Of a stretch of 64,000 bases of DNA, positions 45,953-54,469 are shown piece after piece. Below the pieces are notes generated by a model. The model saw only the letters and a list, made by a program, of their open reading frames with translations. It had not been told where the DNA came from and made no database searches. The stretch covers positions 1 through 64,000 of the forward strand of contig JAFGDQ010000114.1 of NCBI GenBank assembly GCA_016932015.1. The letters are read 5' to 3'. The translations under genes were made by a program, and so were the position numbers. Every line of letters starts with the position of its first letter. The stretch's first letter is position 1. The stretch is from Spirochaetota bacterium. GTDB lineage: Bacteria; Spirochaetota; UBA4802; JAFGDQ01.

Positions 45953-46095
45953 CAGCGCAACGACTTTTTTATTAAAAACATTTAATACACTATTTTAATC
46001 ACAAAACGCTATAATTTCTGGATTGCTAATACTCGATAAAAACTTACTGCGGCAGTGTCAAGTTATTAATAAACAACCGAGGTTACAGTAATAAA

Positions 46096-46136
46096 AAAGG
46101 CAGGGATTCCGTTTAACCGGAATTGCCCTGCCCTTT
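46096..46136 (-). terminator. Intrinsic terminator of the hsp20 operon
   Basis: The stem AAAGGCAGGG with CCCTGCCCTTT is extended by an inner ATTCCG/CGGAAT (46106-46111 with 46118-46123). On the minus strand it is followed by TTTTTTATT. It lies about 45 nt after the stop of the last hsp20 gene. The rest of 45953-46095 shows nothing recognisable. Confidence 0.85.
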
Positions 46137-46180
46137 GTTTAAAATTCAATGCTGTTTATGAGGTCTGTTTTCAGTCGAGA

Positions 46181-46564
46181 TTAGTGTTCTACTTTAACTT
46201 CAATTTTTCTAGGTTTTACTTCCTCTTTCTTGGGCAAAGTAACAGTCAGTATTCCGTTATCAAGACCGGCCTTAAGAGCTGTACTATCAATGCTGTCGCC
46301 GACATTGAATTTCCTGTAATAATTGTACAGTCTGAATTCCTCATATTTGATATTTTCCGCTGCCGGCAAATTTCCATTAATTTTACCGTTTATTTCAAGT
46401 TCTTCATTATTCAAAGTCAGATCAATACCGTCTTTGTCAACTCCGGGCATTTCAGCTGTAATTACGAATTCATTCTCATTCTCATAAATATCAACACTTG
46501 GAACAATTATATATTCATCTGATTTATAAGCATCATTTTTGATTTTGGTTAATTCTGCTGTCAT
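46181..46564 (-). CDS. Small heat-shock protein Hsp20 (third of three)
   Basis: A 127-aa alpha-crystallin-domain chaperone, holding unfolding proteins in the cytoplasm. Visible motifs: the PSVDIYENENEFVITAEMPGVDKDGIDLTL strand set (shown by VITAEMPGVD) and the final GLDNGILTVTLPKKEE, the conserved G-I-L signature. The N-terminal arm is short and it ends in a KIEV-type tail. AGGAGG precedes the ATG. It is last in a three-gene operon behind a CIRCE element. Confidence 0.93.
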   Translation of the reverse strand: MTAELTKIKNDAYKSDEYIIVPSVDIYENENEFVITAEMPGVDKDGIDLTLNNEELEINGKINGNLPAAENIKYEEFRLYNYYRKFNVGDSIDSTALKAGLDNGILTVTLPKKEEVKPRKIEVKVEH

Positions 46565-46578
46565 TTTAGTGCCTCCTT

Positions 46579-46986
46579 TTAGTGAATTTCAATTTTCTTT
46601 GGTTTTGCGTCTTCAGCTTTTACAAGTTTTATCTTCAGTATTCCGTTTTTCATTGTTGCTTCAATTTTATCCGGATCCACTCTGTAAGGCAGCATTACCG
46701 ATTTTCTGAACTTTCCAAACGCCCTTTCTTTTCTGATATACGGACTGTCCTTGTAATCTGCTTTTTTATCGATTTCAATCCGAAGGCTGTTGTCAATCAG
46801 CTGCAAATCGATATTTTCTACTTTTTCACCCGGAGCAAGTACCGCAATTTCAATATTGTCATCTTTCTCGTAAAGATTTACGTACGGATAATCTGCTGTT
46901 CTCCTGGTATAGTTTTCGTTAAAAAAATTATTCAGTACATGCCTCATATTATTTACATTATTAAAAAGATCATATGTTGTGAACAT
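46579..46986 (-). CDS. Small heat-shock protein Hsp20 (second of three)
   Basis: A 135-aa Hsp20 with an alpha-crystallin domain: YPYVNLYEKDDNIEIAVLAPG, RKSVMLPYRVDPDKIEA and MKNGILKIKLVKAE. The N-terminal arm contains NNMRHVLNNFF. The sequence differs clearly from its neighbours, so the three genes are old duplicates or separately acquired copies that may form mixed oligomers. GAGGAGG precedes the ATG. It lies 14 nt upstream of the third copy. Confidence 0.93.
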   Translation of the reverse strand: MFTTYDLFNNVNNMRHVLNNFFNENYTRRTADYPYVNLYEKDDNIEIAVLAPGEKVENIDLQLIDNSLRIEIDKKADYKDSPYIRKERAFGKFRKSVMLPYRVDPDKIEATMKNGILKIKLVKAEDAKPKKIEIH

Positions 46987-47009
46987 ATTAAACCTCCTCT
47001 AAAATTTAA

Positions 47010-47453
47010 TTAATGTGATATTGTTATTTTCTTCGGCTCTTCTGCGCCTTCTTTTGGAATATCTATCTTTAATACTCCTTTTTTATAACTGGCTTTAATC
47101 TTTTCAGTATTTATTCCTTTCGGAAGAGCAATACTTCTATGAAAAGAACCGTATGTTCTTTCAGAATACAGGCTATTTTCAGTTTTTTCTTCTTTTTCTT
47201 CCTTCTTTTCGCCGCTTAAAACTAAATGGTCTTTTTCAATCGTTACATCCAGATCCTTTTCATCAATGCCGGGTAATTCAGCAGTTACATGAATTGCTTT
47301 TTTATCCTCTTCCACATCAATTACAGGATTCCACTTATTTTCAAAAAGAGAAGTCGGCTTAAAAAGGAAAAAATCGTCGAACAATCTGTCAAAATCTTTT
47401 ATAAACCTGCTTGCCAGAGCCTTTTCATCATTGTTTCTTTTAATTAGGTTCAT
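47010..47453 (-). CDS. Small heat-shock protein Hsp20 (first of three)
   Basis: The start is taken at 47453 (147 aa), with AAGGAGG 7-8 nt upstream; a longer frame from 47492 would run through the CIRCE operator and is rejected. Alpha-crystallin motifs: NPVIDVEEDKKAIHVTAELPG, GSFHRSIALPKGIN and YKKGVLKIDIPKEG. It is the most canonical class A-like copy of the three. It is first in the operon, directly downstream of the HrcA-type operator, so heat induction by HrcA release is expected. Confidence 0.94.
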   Translation of the reverse strand: MNLIKRNNDEKALASRFIKDFDRLFDDFFLFKPTSLFENKWNPVIDVEEDKKAIHVTAELPGIDEKDLDVTIEKDHLVLSGEKKEEKEEKTENSLYSERTYGSFHRSIALPKGINTEKIKASYKKGVLKIDIPKEGAEEPKKITISH

Positions 47454-47475
47454 AATATTAACCTCCTTTTTATTT

Positions 47476-47502
47476 TTAGCACTCACTTTCATAGAGTGCT
47501 AA
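47476..47502 (-). promoter_or_regulatory. CIRCE operator (HrcA site)
   Basis: A perfect match to the CIRCE consensus: TTAGCACTC, nine spacer bases, GAGTGCTAA. It lies between the promoter and the first hsp20 gene, near the expected transcription start, where HrcA represses groE and dnaK operons. HrcA itself is not encoded in this window. Confidence 0.95.
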
Positions 47503-47516
47503 CAACTTCTAATAAA

Positions 47517-47545
47517 TTAATACAAAATTTCATTCTGTTCGTCAA
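47517..47545 (-). promoter_or_regulatory. Sigma-70 promoter of the hsp20 operon
   Basis: On the minus strand, TTGACG (47545-47540), a 17-nt spacer and TATTAA (47522-47517). The expected start near 47510 puts CIRCE immediately downstream, the classical arrangement for HrcA control. The DNA from 47546 to 47700 shows nothing else. Confidence 0.75.
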
Positions 47546-47700
47546 TACCCTGGTATTATTTTTTTCGAAAAATTTAAAATTTTTTACTATTTTAGAGATT
47601 TTAACAGAAATAATAATTACTTGCGCCTTTTTATCCAATAATTTAGCTTGTAATTGTACCAATTTAACCCGAAAATCTATTCAACTGCATATGGAGAGAT

Positions 47701-49398
47701 ATGAAAAACGAAATTATTAAAAAATTCACCTGTATTTTACTTCTAACAATAATAATTTTCTCTCAGGCACTCGCGGAAGATCAGGACGGGAAAACAACCA
47801 TATTCAGCACGGCTGAAAAACATTCTCTTTCATCAAATCTGATTTTCATGGAGCTGACGAATATTCCCAAAACTATTGAACTTCTGAATAAAGACAGCCA
47901 TTTCAGCAGTATTGCAGATTCTCTTTTTGCCTATAAGAAAAAAACACTTGAATTCAAAAATTCAACAGGCATTGACCTGTTAAATAACGAATCATTGAAA
48001 AAGGCCGGTTTTGATATCAACAGAGCTGCTTACATGTCGGTTTATTACAAACACAACAGAAAATCGGAAAATACTTTTTATCTTCCTGTTTTAAGCCCAA
48101 AAATTGCTGCTCTCAATTTTGTAAAATTAATTAAAAGACTTAATAAAGATAATCCGGAAGCAGATCTGAATCCCGCGGTAAATACATATAAAAATTTCAA
48201 GGTTTACCAGATTCAGCCGGATATATTTTACACTTTTATAGACGGATATTTTATTTTAACCGCATCCGGAGACAGTATAAAAGCAGTAATAGATTTGCAT
48301 TCAGAAGATAGCAAACTGTCTTTATCGGAAGACCCATACTATATAGACTTCAAAAATAAAAAGGAAACTGATAACAGCGAAATACTAACTATTTTTTTAA
48401 AGCCCGGCTCGTCCGGCCCTGAAAATCAGGCAAATATCACGAAAAAAGATCAACCTGAAAATATACAGAAAAATTCAGACGGCAAATCAGGGGATATTAC
48501 AGACTATCCTGAAAACCCGGGGAAAAAAGAAAACTCTCTGCCTGTAAATTATATAACAGTCTGTTTGAAAGGAACTACAGATAATATTACAGTTTTAATC
48601 ACAACTTCCACAAATAAAGAAAATGAGGACGCAAAGCAATTTGCGGATATGATTATAACCGGCCTTGCAGGCAAACATATTAAAGATGAACAAATAACGG
48701 GTTATCATTTCCTTTCTTTTGACTTTTTTAAGCTCAATAATTACTGCAAAGACCATCATCAGAACACCGGCATATGCAGATTATACAATGCCATTCTAAA
48801 ATCAATAAATTTGGATAATTTCCTGCGTGAGAAAGATACTATGCCCTGTCCGCAAAGCTTTGTGAATATCATTCTCAGGAAATCCGACACACCGGGAGAA
48901 ATGGACCATTTTTTAGTATTCATTCCGATGAATGAGTGTGAAATTTTTGATGATTTACTTGAAAATATTACAGACAATCTGGAAATAAAATATCCCGGGG
49001 ATCTGTCAGGAAAAGAAAGAATTGATGATGTCAATTCTTTCTGGTTCATTACCGATGATAATAATAAAATCAATATTCTTGAATACAATAAAGACCTCTA
49101 CATAGGAAATAACATTGATTTTATAAAAAAATCCCTTAAATCAGACAACTTTGATCTTTCAGGAACTAAAGACAGCTTTTATAAAGAAATGGATGAGAAA
49201 ACCTTTCTTTTTTCAAACAGCAAATTTGATGAAGAAAGTTTCCTGAAAGCTTTACTGATAATGATGGCTTTCAAGGAGAATCCGGAATTATCACCAATAA
49301 TCAGCAGAATATACAACATCAGTTTAACCGGTAAAAAGAACGATTTTGATTATAATCTCATATTGCAGCTTAACTTTATTGATGACAAAAAGAAATAA
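47701..49398 (+). CDS. Secreted protein of unknown function
   Basis: A 565-aa protein with a signal peptide (1-25, ending QALA). The rest is mixed alpha/beta with a low-complexity, Asn/Lys/Glu/Pro-rich insert (about 240-275). The general pattern (FMELTNIPKTIELL at the start, later YFILTASGDSIKAVID and LYIGNNIDFIKKSL) recalls DUF3352-type proteins, in which a similar module occurs twice, but I cannot confirm this. It would be periplasmic or outer-membrane associated. It is divergent from the hsp20 operon. There is no strong ribosome site; GGAGAG precedes the ATG closely. Confidence 0.6.
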   Translation: MKNEIIKKFTCILLLTIIIFSQALAEDQDGKTTIFSTAEKHSLSSNLIFMELTNIPKTIELLNKDSHFSSIADSLFAYKKKTLEFKNSTGIDLLNNESLKKAGFDINRAAYMSVYYKHNRKSENTFYLPVLSPKIAALNFVKLIKRLNKDNPEADLNPAVNTYKNFKVYQIQPDIFYTFIDGYFILTASGDSIKAVIDLHSEDSKLSLSEDPYYIDFKNKKETDNSEILTIFLKPGSSGPENQANITKKDQPENIQKNSDGKSGDITDYPENPGKKENSLPVNYITVCLKGTTDNITVLITTSTNKENEDAKQFADMIITGLAGKHIKDEQITGYHFLSFDFFKLNNYCKDHHQNTGICRLYNAILKSINLDNFLREKDTMPCPQSFVNIILRKSDTPGEMDHFLVFIPMNECEIFDDLLENITDNLEIKYPGDLSGKERIDDVNSFWFITDDNNKINILEYNKDLYIGNNIDFIKKSLKSDNFDLSGTKDSFYKEMDEKTFLFSNSKFDEESFLKALLIMMAFKENPELSPIISRIYNISLTGKKNDFDYNLILQLNFIDDKKK

Positions 49399-49426
49399 AG
49401 TATAAATTGAATAGGAGGCTTGCTCT

Positions 49427-49822
49427 ATGGCAAGGAGAGTTTTATATTACAAACATAATGAAAGAATAATTTCCGCAGGCGAATCCGAAAAGCGGATGTA
49501 TATAATACTTGAAGGCAAAGTTGAAATCACTCTTACAAACGGATCTCAGAAACTTAATGTGGCAGTACTTGGCAAAGGGGATTTTTTCGGAGAAATATCC
49601 ATCTTCAGCAACAGGCCGAGAAGTGCGAATGTTTCCGCAATTGGCGATGTAAAGCTTGCTTTTATTGATGATTTTCAGCAGCTTAAATCATTTCTGATCA
49701 GAAACCCTAATTTCGCGGCCAAGATGGTGCATGTTCTTGCAGAAAGGCTTGCCGAAACTGACGAAATACTCCTCGGGAAAATAAATGAATTGCACAGAAT
49801 AAAGCTTATCAGAGATATATAG
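49427..49822 (+). CDS. Cyclic nucleotide-binding domain protein
   Basis: A 131-aa single cNMP-binding domain (cupin roll). The phosphate-binding cassette is KGDFFGEISIFSNRPRSANVSA, close to the CRP/PKA consensus with Gly-Glu and Arg kept. The N-terminus ERIISAGESEKRMYIILEGKVEI matches the family. There is no DNA-binding helix-turn-helix, so it acts through a partner protein. AGGAGG lies before the ATG. It is 28 nt after the secreted protein gene and is followed by a strong terminator. Confidence 0.88.
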   Translation: MARRVLYYKHNERIISAGESEKRMYIILEGKVEITLTNGSQKLNVAVLGKGDFFGEISIFSNRPRSANVSAIGDVKLAFIDDFQQLKSFLIRNPNFAAKMVHVLAERLAETDEILLGKINELHRIKLIRDI

Positions 49823-49830
49823 TAATCACC

Positions 49831-49861
49831 TGAAAGTATGCCGTCAGCCGGCATACTTTCA
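49831..49861 (+). terminator. Intrinsic terminator
   Basis: A 13-bp perfect stem (49831-49843 with 49849-49861) has a 5-nt loop and a following TCTTTT tail, immediately after the cNMP-binding gene. Confidence 0.85.
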
Positions 49862-49892
49862 TCTTTTAAATTTTTTATACCGGAAAACTACA

Positions 49893-50828
49893 ATGAAATA
49901 TCTTTTTGGTCCCGTCAATTCCAGAAGACTGGGGATATCTCTCGGAATTGACCTGATTCCCTACAAAACCTGTTCCCTGGACTGCGCTTATTGTGAATGC
50001 GGAGTTACCACAGACAAGACCGTTGAAATTAAGGAATATGTCCCTGCTTCAGTCATTATTAATGAACTGAATGATTATTTAAGCAGCAAACCTGAGCTTG
50101 ATATTATTACTTTCGCCGGTTCAGGGGAACCTACTCTTCATAGCGGCATTGGTGAAATTATAAATTTTTTAAAATCAAACTATCCCGAATATAAAATATC
50201 AGTATTAACCAACTCAACCTTACTTTACAGAAAAGAAGTCAGAAAAGCAATTATTAATGCTGATATTATTATGCCGTCACTTGACGCTGTCTCATACGAA
50301 GTATTTAAAAAAATAAACAGGCCTCATAAAGATATCACTATCGAAAATATCATTAAGGGCCTGATTGAACTGAGGAAGGAATTTAAAAATACAATTATAC
50401 TGGAAATATTCATTGCTCCCGGAATTAATGACAGCAATGAAGAGCTCAGTCTTATTAAAAAGGTCTGTGAGGATATTGCTCCTGACATGATACAGCTGAA
50501 TACCCTTGACAGACCGGGCACTGAAGACTGGATAACCCCTTCAACAGAGAACAGCCTGATTGAAATCAGACAGTTTCTCAGTCCACTTAAAGTCGATATA
50601 ATAAAAAAACCGATGAACCGGGAAAAAACCCGGACTATTGACAATATTGATATTACGAATCAGATCATCGCCACAGTATCCAGAAGGCCGTCTACTCTTG
50701 AGGATTTAAGTAATTCTTTAAATATTAACCGGAAAGATGCTCTGAAAACGCTGAGAATACTGGTGAACAAGGGAATAATTGAGAAAGAAGATGTTTCAAG
50801 GGGAACATTCTACAAAATAAAAAAATAG
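49893..50828 (+). CDS. Radical SAM protein with C-terminal winged helix
   Basis: A 311-aa protein. The radical SAM motif CSLDCAYC (CxxxCxxC) lies near residues 28-35, with the SAM-binding FAGSGEPTLH and TNSTLLY following. Residues about 245-311 look like a winged helix (STLEDLSNSLNINRKDALKTLRILVNKGII). This matches a widespread uncharacterised family (COG0731-like in its N-terminal part, KYLFGPVNSRRLGISLGIDL). The substrate is unknown; the winged helix suggests nucleic acid or regulatory involvement. It is alone, after a terminator. Confidence 0.85.
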   Translation: MKYLFGPVNSRRLGISLGIDLIPYKTCSLDCAYCECGVTTDKTVEIKEYVPASVIINELNDYLSSKPELDIITFAGSGEPTLHSGIGEIINFLKSNYPEYKISVLTNSTLLYRKEVRKAIINADIIMPSLDAVSYEVFKKINRPHKDITIENIIKGLIELRKEFKNTIILEIFIAPGINDSNEELSLIKKVCEDIAPDMIQLNTLDRPGTEDWITPSTENSLIEIRQFLSPLKVDIIKKPMNREKTRTIDNIDITNQIIATVSRRPSTLEDLSNSLNINRKDALKTLRILVNKGIIEKEDVSRGTFYKIKK

Positions 50829-50865
50829 TGCTCTAAAAAATGCGACTTTATGTCAGCAATAATTT

Positions 50866-51510
50866 TCAGTTTAATGAAATTCTCATTTCAGCGCATGTTT
50901 TTTCAACACCGTCTGTTGTAAAAGTAAAATTGTTATGATCTATATCAATGCTTTTCAGAAGAGTCAAAACCATGCACAGGCCGAGCCCCATTCCTTCTGC
51001 TGCGGGATCCGGATAATCCATAAAAAATTCCGCAATATTATCGTATTTTGAAGAAATTTTAATCCTGTCATGTATCTTTTTTAACTCGTTTTCAGAAAGA
51101 GGCAGATTATTTATAACTTTAATTATCAATCCTTCAGGGGAAAACAGAAAATAAACTCTGGTAGAAAGAGACTTTTTCTTTTTCTTTATTCCATACTCGA
51201 GAACAGCCCTCTCATTTAATACTGTTCTTAATTTTCTTACAATTTCATGGACCGGATCAGTATCCTTTATAACACCTTCATCGATCAGAATTCTTTTAGC
51301 ATTTGCCTTCAATCCGTTTGAAATAAGCTCCCTGACCGCTGAATATACAGGAGTTATCCAGTCCTCCCTGTTGTACTCTTCCATAATTTTCTGAAGCGTG
51401 TATCGGATTTTTTCATCCGTTTCGTCCAGAATTGAATATGAAACAAATACAATATCGCTTTTATTGCCTATTGCTGTGTCAATAGCATTATAAATATCAC
51501 TGTCATACAT
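50866..51510 (-). CDS. Stand-alone HATPase-like regulator
   Basis: A 214-aa protein similar to the N-terminal half of the HATPase-HDOD protein at 23214: AVRELISNGLKAN (58-70) corresponds to the N-box there, VINNLPL to its IINNTPI, and AEGMGLGLCMV to the G-box. As in that protein, the ordinary DxGxG box is missing. It has no fused output domain. It may be an anti-sigma-type kinase that could pair with the STAS proteins, or a non-catalytic relative. It is divergent from rnfB. Confidence 0.7.
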   Translation of the reverse strand: MYDSDIYNAIDTAIGNKSDIVFVSYSILDETDEKIRYTLQKIMEEYNREDWITPVYSAVRELISNGLKANAKRILIDEGVIKDTDPVHEIVRKLRTVLNERAVLEYGIKKKKKSLSTRVYFLFSPEGLIIKVINNLPLSENELKKIHDRIKISSKYDNIAEFFMDYPDPAAEGMGLGLCMVLTLLKSIDIDHNNFTFTTDGVEKTCAEMRISLN

Positions 51511-51697
51511 TATAGTATCCCCGCCCGTCTCTTAATGTATATATTCCCTAAAAATTTATAATACGCTAAAATATTTATTGCTTTATTTTATATTATTATT
51601 ATTACTATAGCTGAGTTCATAAAAAAACGTATCTGCGTTACAAAATACTTAACTATCGTAGCCATCGGAGTAATAATATACAATATTTACATTTTTT

Positions 51698-51746
51698 TTG
51701 GATTTAGCCCCCAGTTAATAATATAATTTATTCTGTTACCGGTAAC
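51698..51746 (+). promoter_or_regulatory. Candidate promoter with operator-like palindrome upstream of rnfB
   Basis: TTGGAT (51698-51703), an 18-nt spacer and a perfect TATAAT (51722-51727). A perfect 12-bp palindrome GTTACCGGTAAC follows at 51735-51746, about where transcription would begin. This is a common place for a repressor site. The remainder of the 328-bp divergent region (51511-51838) shows nothing else recognisable. Confidence 0.45.
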
Positions 51747-51838
51747 GGGCAAGTTTTTTTCCTGATTAAATAAAAAATTTCACGTGCATAATTCCCGAAA
51801 AATCCGGTAAAACCGATAGTAATAAAGGAATTCAAACA

Positions 51839-52690
51839 ATGTTAGACATACTTTTTCCATCATTCTGGTCAATCCTCGCAATTTCGTCAATTGGTATATT
51901 TTTCGGACTTGTGCTCTCCTATGCGAAACTCAAGCTCAATGTCGAAAAAGACCCCAGAATTGAAGCTGTTCTTGATGCTTTGCCCGGAGCAAACTGCGGC
52001 GCATGCGGCATGCCCGGATGTTCCGCGTATGCTTCAAAAATTGTTGAGGGACAGAAGCCTATCAATCTCTGCCCTGTAGGAGGCGAAGATTCCGTAAAAA
52101 AAATAAGCGCTGTTATGGGCATGGAAGCTGAAGTCAAGGAAAAACAGAAAGCAAGAATACACTGCAAGGGCGGCCTTAAAGAAGCTAAAAATCTGTTTAT
52201 ATATGACGGTCCGAAAAACTGTCTTTCCGCAAACCAGATTATGGCTGGATATAAAGCATGTTCATACGGATGTCTCGGATTTGGAGACTGCATGCGCGCG
52301 TGCCCCTTTGATGCTATTACCATAAATGATAACAGGCTTCCTGTTGTTGACTGGGACAAATGCACAGGCTGCGGCAACTGCGTAAGCGAATGCCCACGCG
52401 GCATCATAAGTCTGGTGAATGAAAACCTGTATATACATGTTGTTTGCAGAAACAGAGAAAAAGGCGGCGTAATGAAAAAATCCTGCTCAGCAGGATGCAT
52501 AGCATGCAAAAAATGCGAAAAAGTCTGCAGAGAAGAAGTGTTCGCGGATAATCCGGATATTGATACCGCTATAAGTGTTATTGATTTTCTGGCTGTTATT
52601 GATTATGAAAAATGCATTAACTGCGGGAAATGCGCAGAAGTCTGCCCCCAGAATGTCATCAGCTTTCACGGCCGGACAGAGATTCAGTGA
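51839..52690 (+). CDS. rnfB: RnfB-type multi-cluster ferredoxin
   Basis: A 283-aa subunit of the Rnf ferredoxin:NAD+ oxidoreductase or a stand-alone relative. An N-terminal TM helix (about 8-27) is followed by the RnfB Fe-S motif (CGACGMPGC plus a later CP). Further cysteine motifs are CLGFGDCMRACPF, CTGCGNCVSECP, CIACKKCEKVC and CINCGKCAEVCP, each suited to a 4Fe-4S cluster. It would pass electrons from ferredoxin at the inner membrane. No other rnf gene is in the window. Its stop overlaps the start of fliG by 4 nt. Confidence 0.93.
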   Translation: MLDILFPSFWSILAISSIGIFFGLVLSYAKLKLNVEKDPRIEAVLDALPGANCGACGMPGCSAYASKIVEGQKPINLCPVGGEDSVKKISAVMGMEAEVKEKQKARIHCKGGLKEAKNLFIYDGPKNCLSANQIMAGYKACSYGCLGFGDCMRACPFDAITINDNRLPVVDWDKCTGCGNCVSECPRGIISLVNENLYIHVVCRNREKGGVMKKSCSAGCIACKKCEKVCREEVFADNPDIDTAISVIDFLAVIDYEKCINCGKCAEVCPQNVISFHGRTEIQ

Positions 52691-53703
52691 AACCGGAAGA
52701 TGAAATAACAGGCATTAAAAAATCCGCCATGCTGCTTATCGCGCTTGGGCCGGATGCTGCCTCTAAAATTCTCTCACATCTTGATGAAGCCACCGTGTTC
52801 AAACTGGTACAGGAAATATCCAAAGTGCCTGACCTGACAATTGAGGACAAAGAAGAGATAATAGGGGAATTCATTCTTGAAATTAAGAAAAATAAAAACT
52901 CGGTATTCGGCGGGGAAAATGTAGCAAAAAATATCCTGAAAGTTGCTTTCGGCGAAGATAAAGCTGATGAAATTTTAAGCAACCTGGCGCATATGGATAT
53001 TGAGAAGGAATTTACTTTCCTTCAGACTATAGATCCTGAAACCCTTGCTTCATTACTTGAAAATGAGCATCCCCAGACCATTACTGCGACCCTTTTTTAT
53101 CTTACTCCTGCACAGACTGCAAATATTTTAAAAATCCTTCCGACATATCTCAGCAAGGAAATAATAAAAAGAATGGCAAAGCTTGATAAACCTTCCCCGA
53201 AAGCGCTTGCGGAGACAGTAAGGGTTCTGAAAATCAAATATGAAAAACTGAAACAATCAGGGAACAAGGCTGAAAAAACCGACGGGATCAATACTTTAAT
53301 AGATATAATGAACCAGATGAATCCCTCTCAGGAAAAAAAGCTGATGGATTATTTTGAAATAAAAGTTCCCGAAATATCCGAAAGAATAAGCGAACGATTA
53401 TTTAATTTTGAAAACATACTATACCTTACAAATAAAGAAATTCAGGTTCTGATTGACGAAGTAAATGATGATTACCTTTTCGCGCAGGCTCTAAAGGGAG
53501 CAGGCGATGACCTCAGATTCAAGCTTTTCAGGAACATGAGCCAGAACAGAGCAACAGACATTCTTAATGAAATGGATGAGATGGGAGCAGTCAGGCTTAC
53601 AAAAATTGAAGAAGCGAGAGACACAATCGTCAGAACAATGAGAATGCTTAATGACAACGGATATTTGACTATCAGAAAAGAAAATGAAAAATATGTAGAA
53701 TAA
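52687..53703 (+). CDS. fliG: Flagellar motor switch protein FliG
   Basis: The torque-generating rotor component. The start is taken at GTG 52687 (338 aa, the normal length), overlapping the rnfB stop as GTGA; a longer frame to 52630 would overlap rnfB extensively. Domains: N-terminal (KKSAMLLIALGPDAASKIL), middle EHPQTITATLFYLTP (the conserved EHPQ motif), and C-terminal with the charged torque helix (KGAGDDLRFKLFRNMSQNRA, EMDEMGAVRLTKIEEA). Spirochaetes commonly have two fliG genes. No other flagellar gene is adjacent, so this may be the orphan copy. Confidence 0.93.
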   Translation: MKPEDEITGIKKSAMLLIALGPDAASKILSHLDEATVFKLVQEISKVPDLTIEDKEEIIGEFILEIKKNKNSVFGGENVAKNILKVAFGEDKADEILSNLAHMDIEKEFTFLQTIDPETLASLLENEHPQTITATLFYLTPAQTANILKILPTYLSKEIIKRMAKLDKPSPKALAETVRVLKIKYEKLKQSGNKAEKTDGINTLIDIMNQMNPSQEKKLMDYFEIKVPEISERISERLFNFENILYLTNKEIQVLIDEVNDDYLFAQALKGAGDDLRFKLFRNMSQNRATDILNEMDEMGAVRLTKIEEARDTIVRTMRMLNDNGYLTIRKENEKYVE

Positions 53704-53707
53704 TAAA

Positions 53708-54334
53708 TTACTTATTATATATTTCCAGAGTCCCCTCGCTGTTTATCCTCTGATACAATGCCGATATTTTTTCATCATTACGTACTTTCTTTCCGCTGTA
53801 TAAATACATTACATCATTCACATAATCCATTGTTGACTGTATGGAGGGTACATTCATTTTTTTACTGACTCTTCCCAGCCCTGCATGATACGCAGCGACA
53901 GCTAATACTTTGTCATTCTTAAAATAATCCAGAAGAAATTTCAGATGCCTGATTCCTGCAGACAGATTTTCCTCAGGATCCAGAGGATTCTTTACTTCAT
54001 ATGCCCGCGCAATATGCTGCATAATCTGCATAAGCCCCATCGCTCCTGCAACAGAAACAGCATCTGCTTTAAAATCCGATTCCACTTTTATAATGCATTT
54101 TACCAGATACGGATCAAGTCCGTATTTCCCTGAAATACTTTCAATCAATTCATTATACGGGCTTTCAAATTTTATTTTTTCAGGGGATGCTGTTATTTCT
54201 TCTGAATTGTAATATTCTATGGTACCGTCTTTTAATATCCTTTTTTCAATTTCAGAATACAGATTGTCAACAAAAGGAAATAAAAAGATGGAATAAAACA
54301 ATACGAATTTTAACAGCAACATTTTTTTAGACAT
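53708..54334 (-). CDS. Lytic transglycosylase (SLT domain)
   Basis: A 208-aa protein with an N-terminal signal or membrane anchor (about 5-28). The SLT domain covers about 70-185: YGLDPYLVKCIIKVESDF with the catalytic Glu, SVAGAMGLMQIM, and AVAAYHAGLGRVS. It cleaves peptidoglycan between MurNAc and GlcNAc in the periplasm. It may help insert envelope structures such as flagella, as the convergent fliG suggests, but this is not specific. The gap to fliG is 4 nt. Confidence 0.9.
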   Translation of the reverse strand: MSKKMLLLKFVLFYSIFLFPFVDNLYSEIEKRILKDGTIEYYNSEEITASPEKIKFESPYNELIESISGKYGLDPYLVKCIIKVESDFKADAVSVAGAMGLMQIMQHIARAYEVKNPLDPEENLSAGIRHLKFLLDYFKNDKVLAVAAYHAGLGRVSKKMNVPSIQSTMDYVNDVMYLYSGKKVRNDEKISALYQRINSEGTLEIYNK

Positions 54335-54469
54335 AGTTATAGATCCTGTACAGCCATTTCGGGATCATTATAATCAGGCATATACCGGATATTACAAACC
54401 TGTTACAGGTTTACAGAAGTAATTCGCAGGTGTTAAGGATAAAGAAGTAAATAAAAAATACAGTATCCT

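Noticed and set aside
46582-47013. 143-codon frame antisense to the second hsp20 gene
   Set aside because: It mirrors a strong alpha-crystallin gene exactly. The Phe/Tyr-rich translation is typical of an antisense shadow.
47010-47492. Longer hsp20 start at 47492
   Set aside because: It would place coding sequence across the CIRCE operator; the ATG at 47453 has a strong ribosome site.
51919-52509. 196-codon antisense frame over rnfB
   Set aside because: rnfB cysteine motifs are unmistakable on the plus strand.
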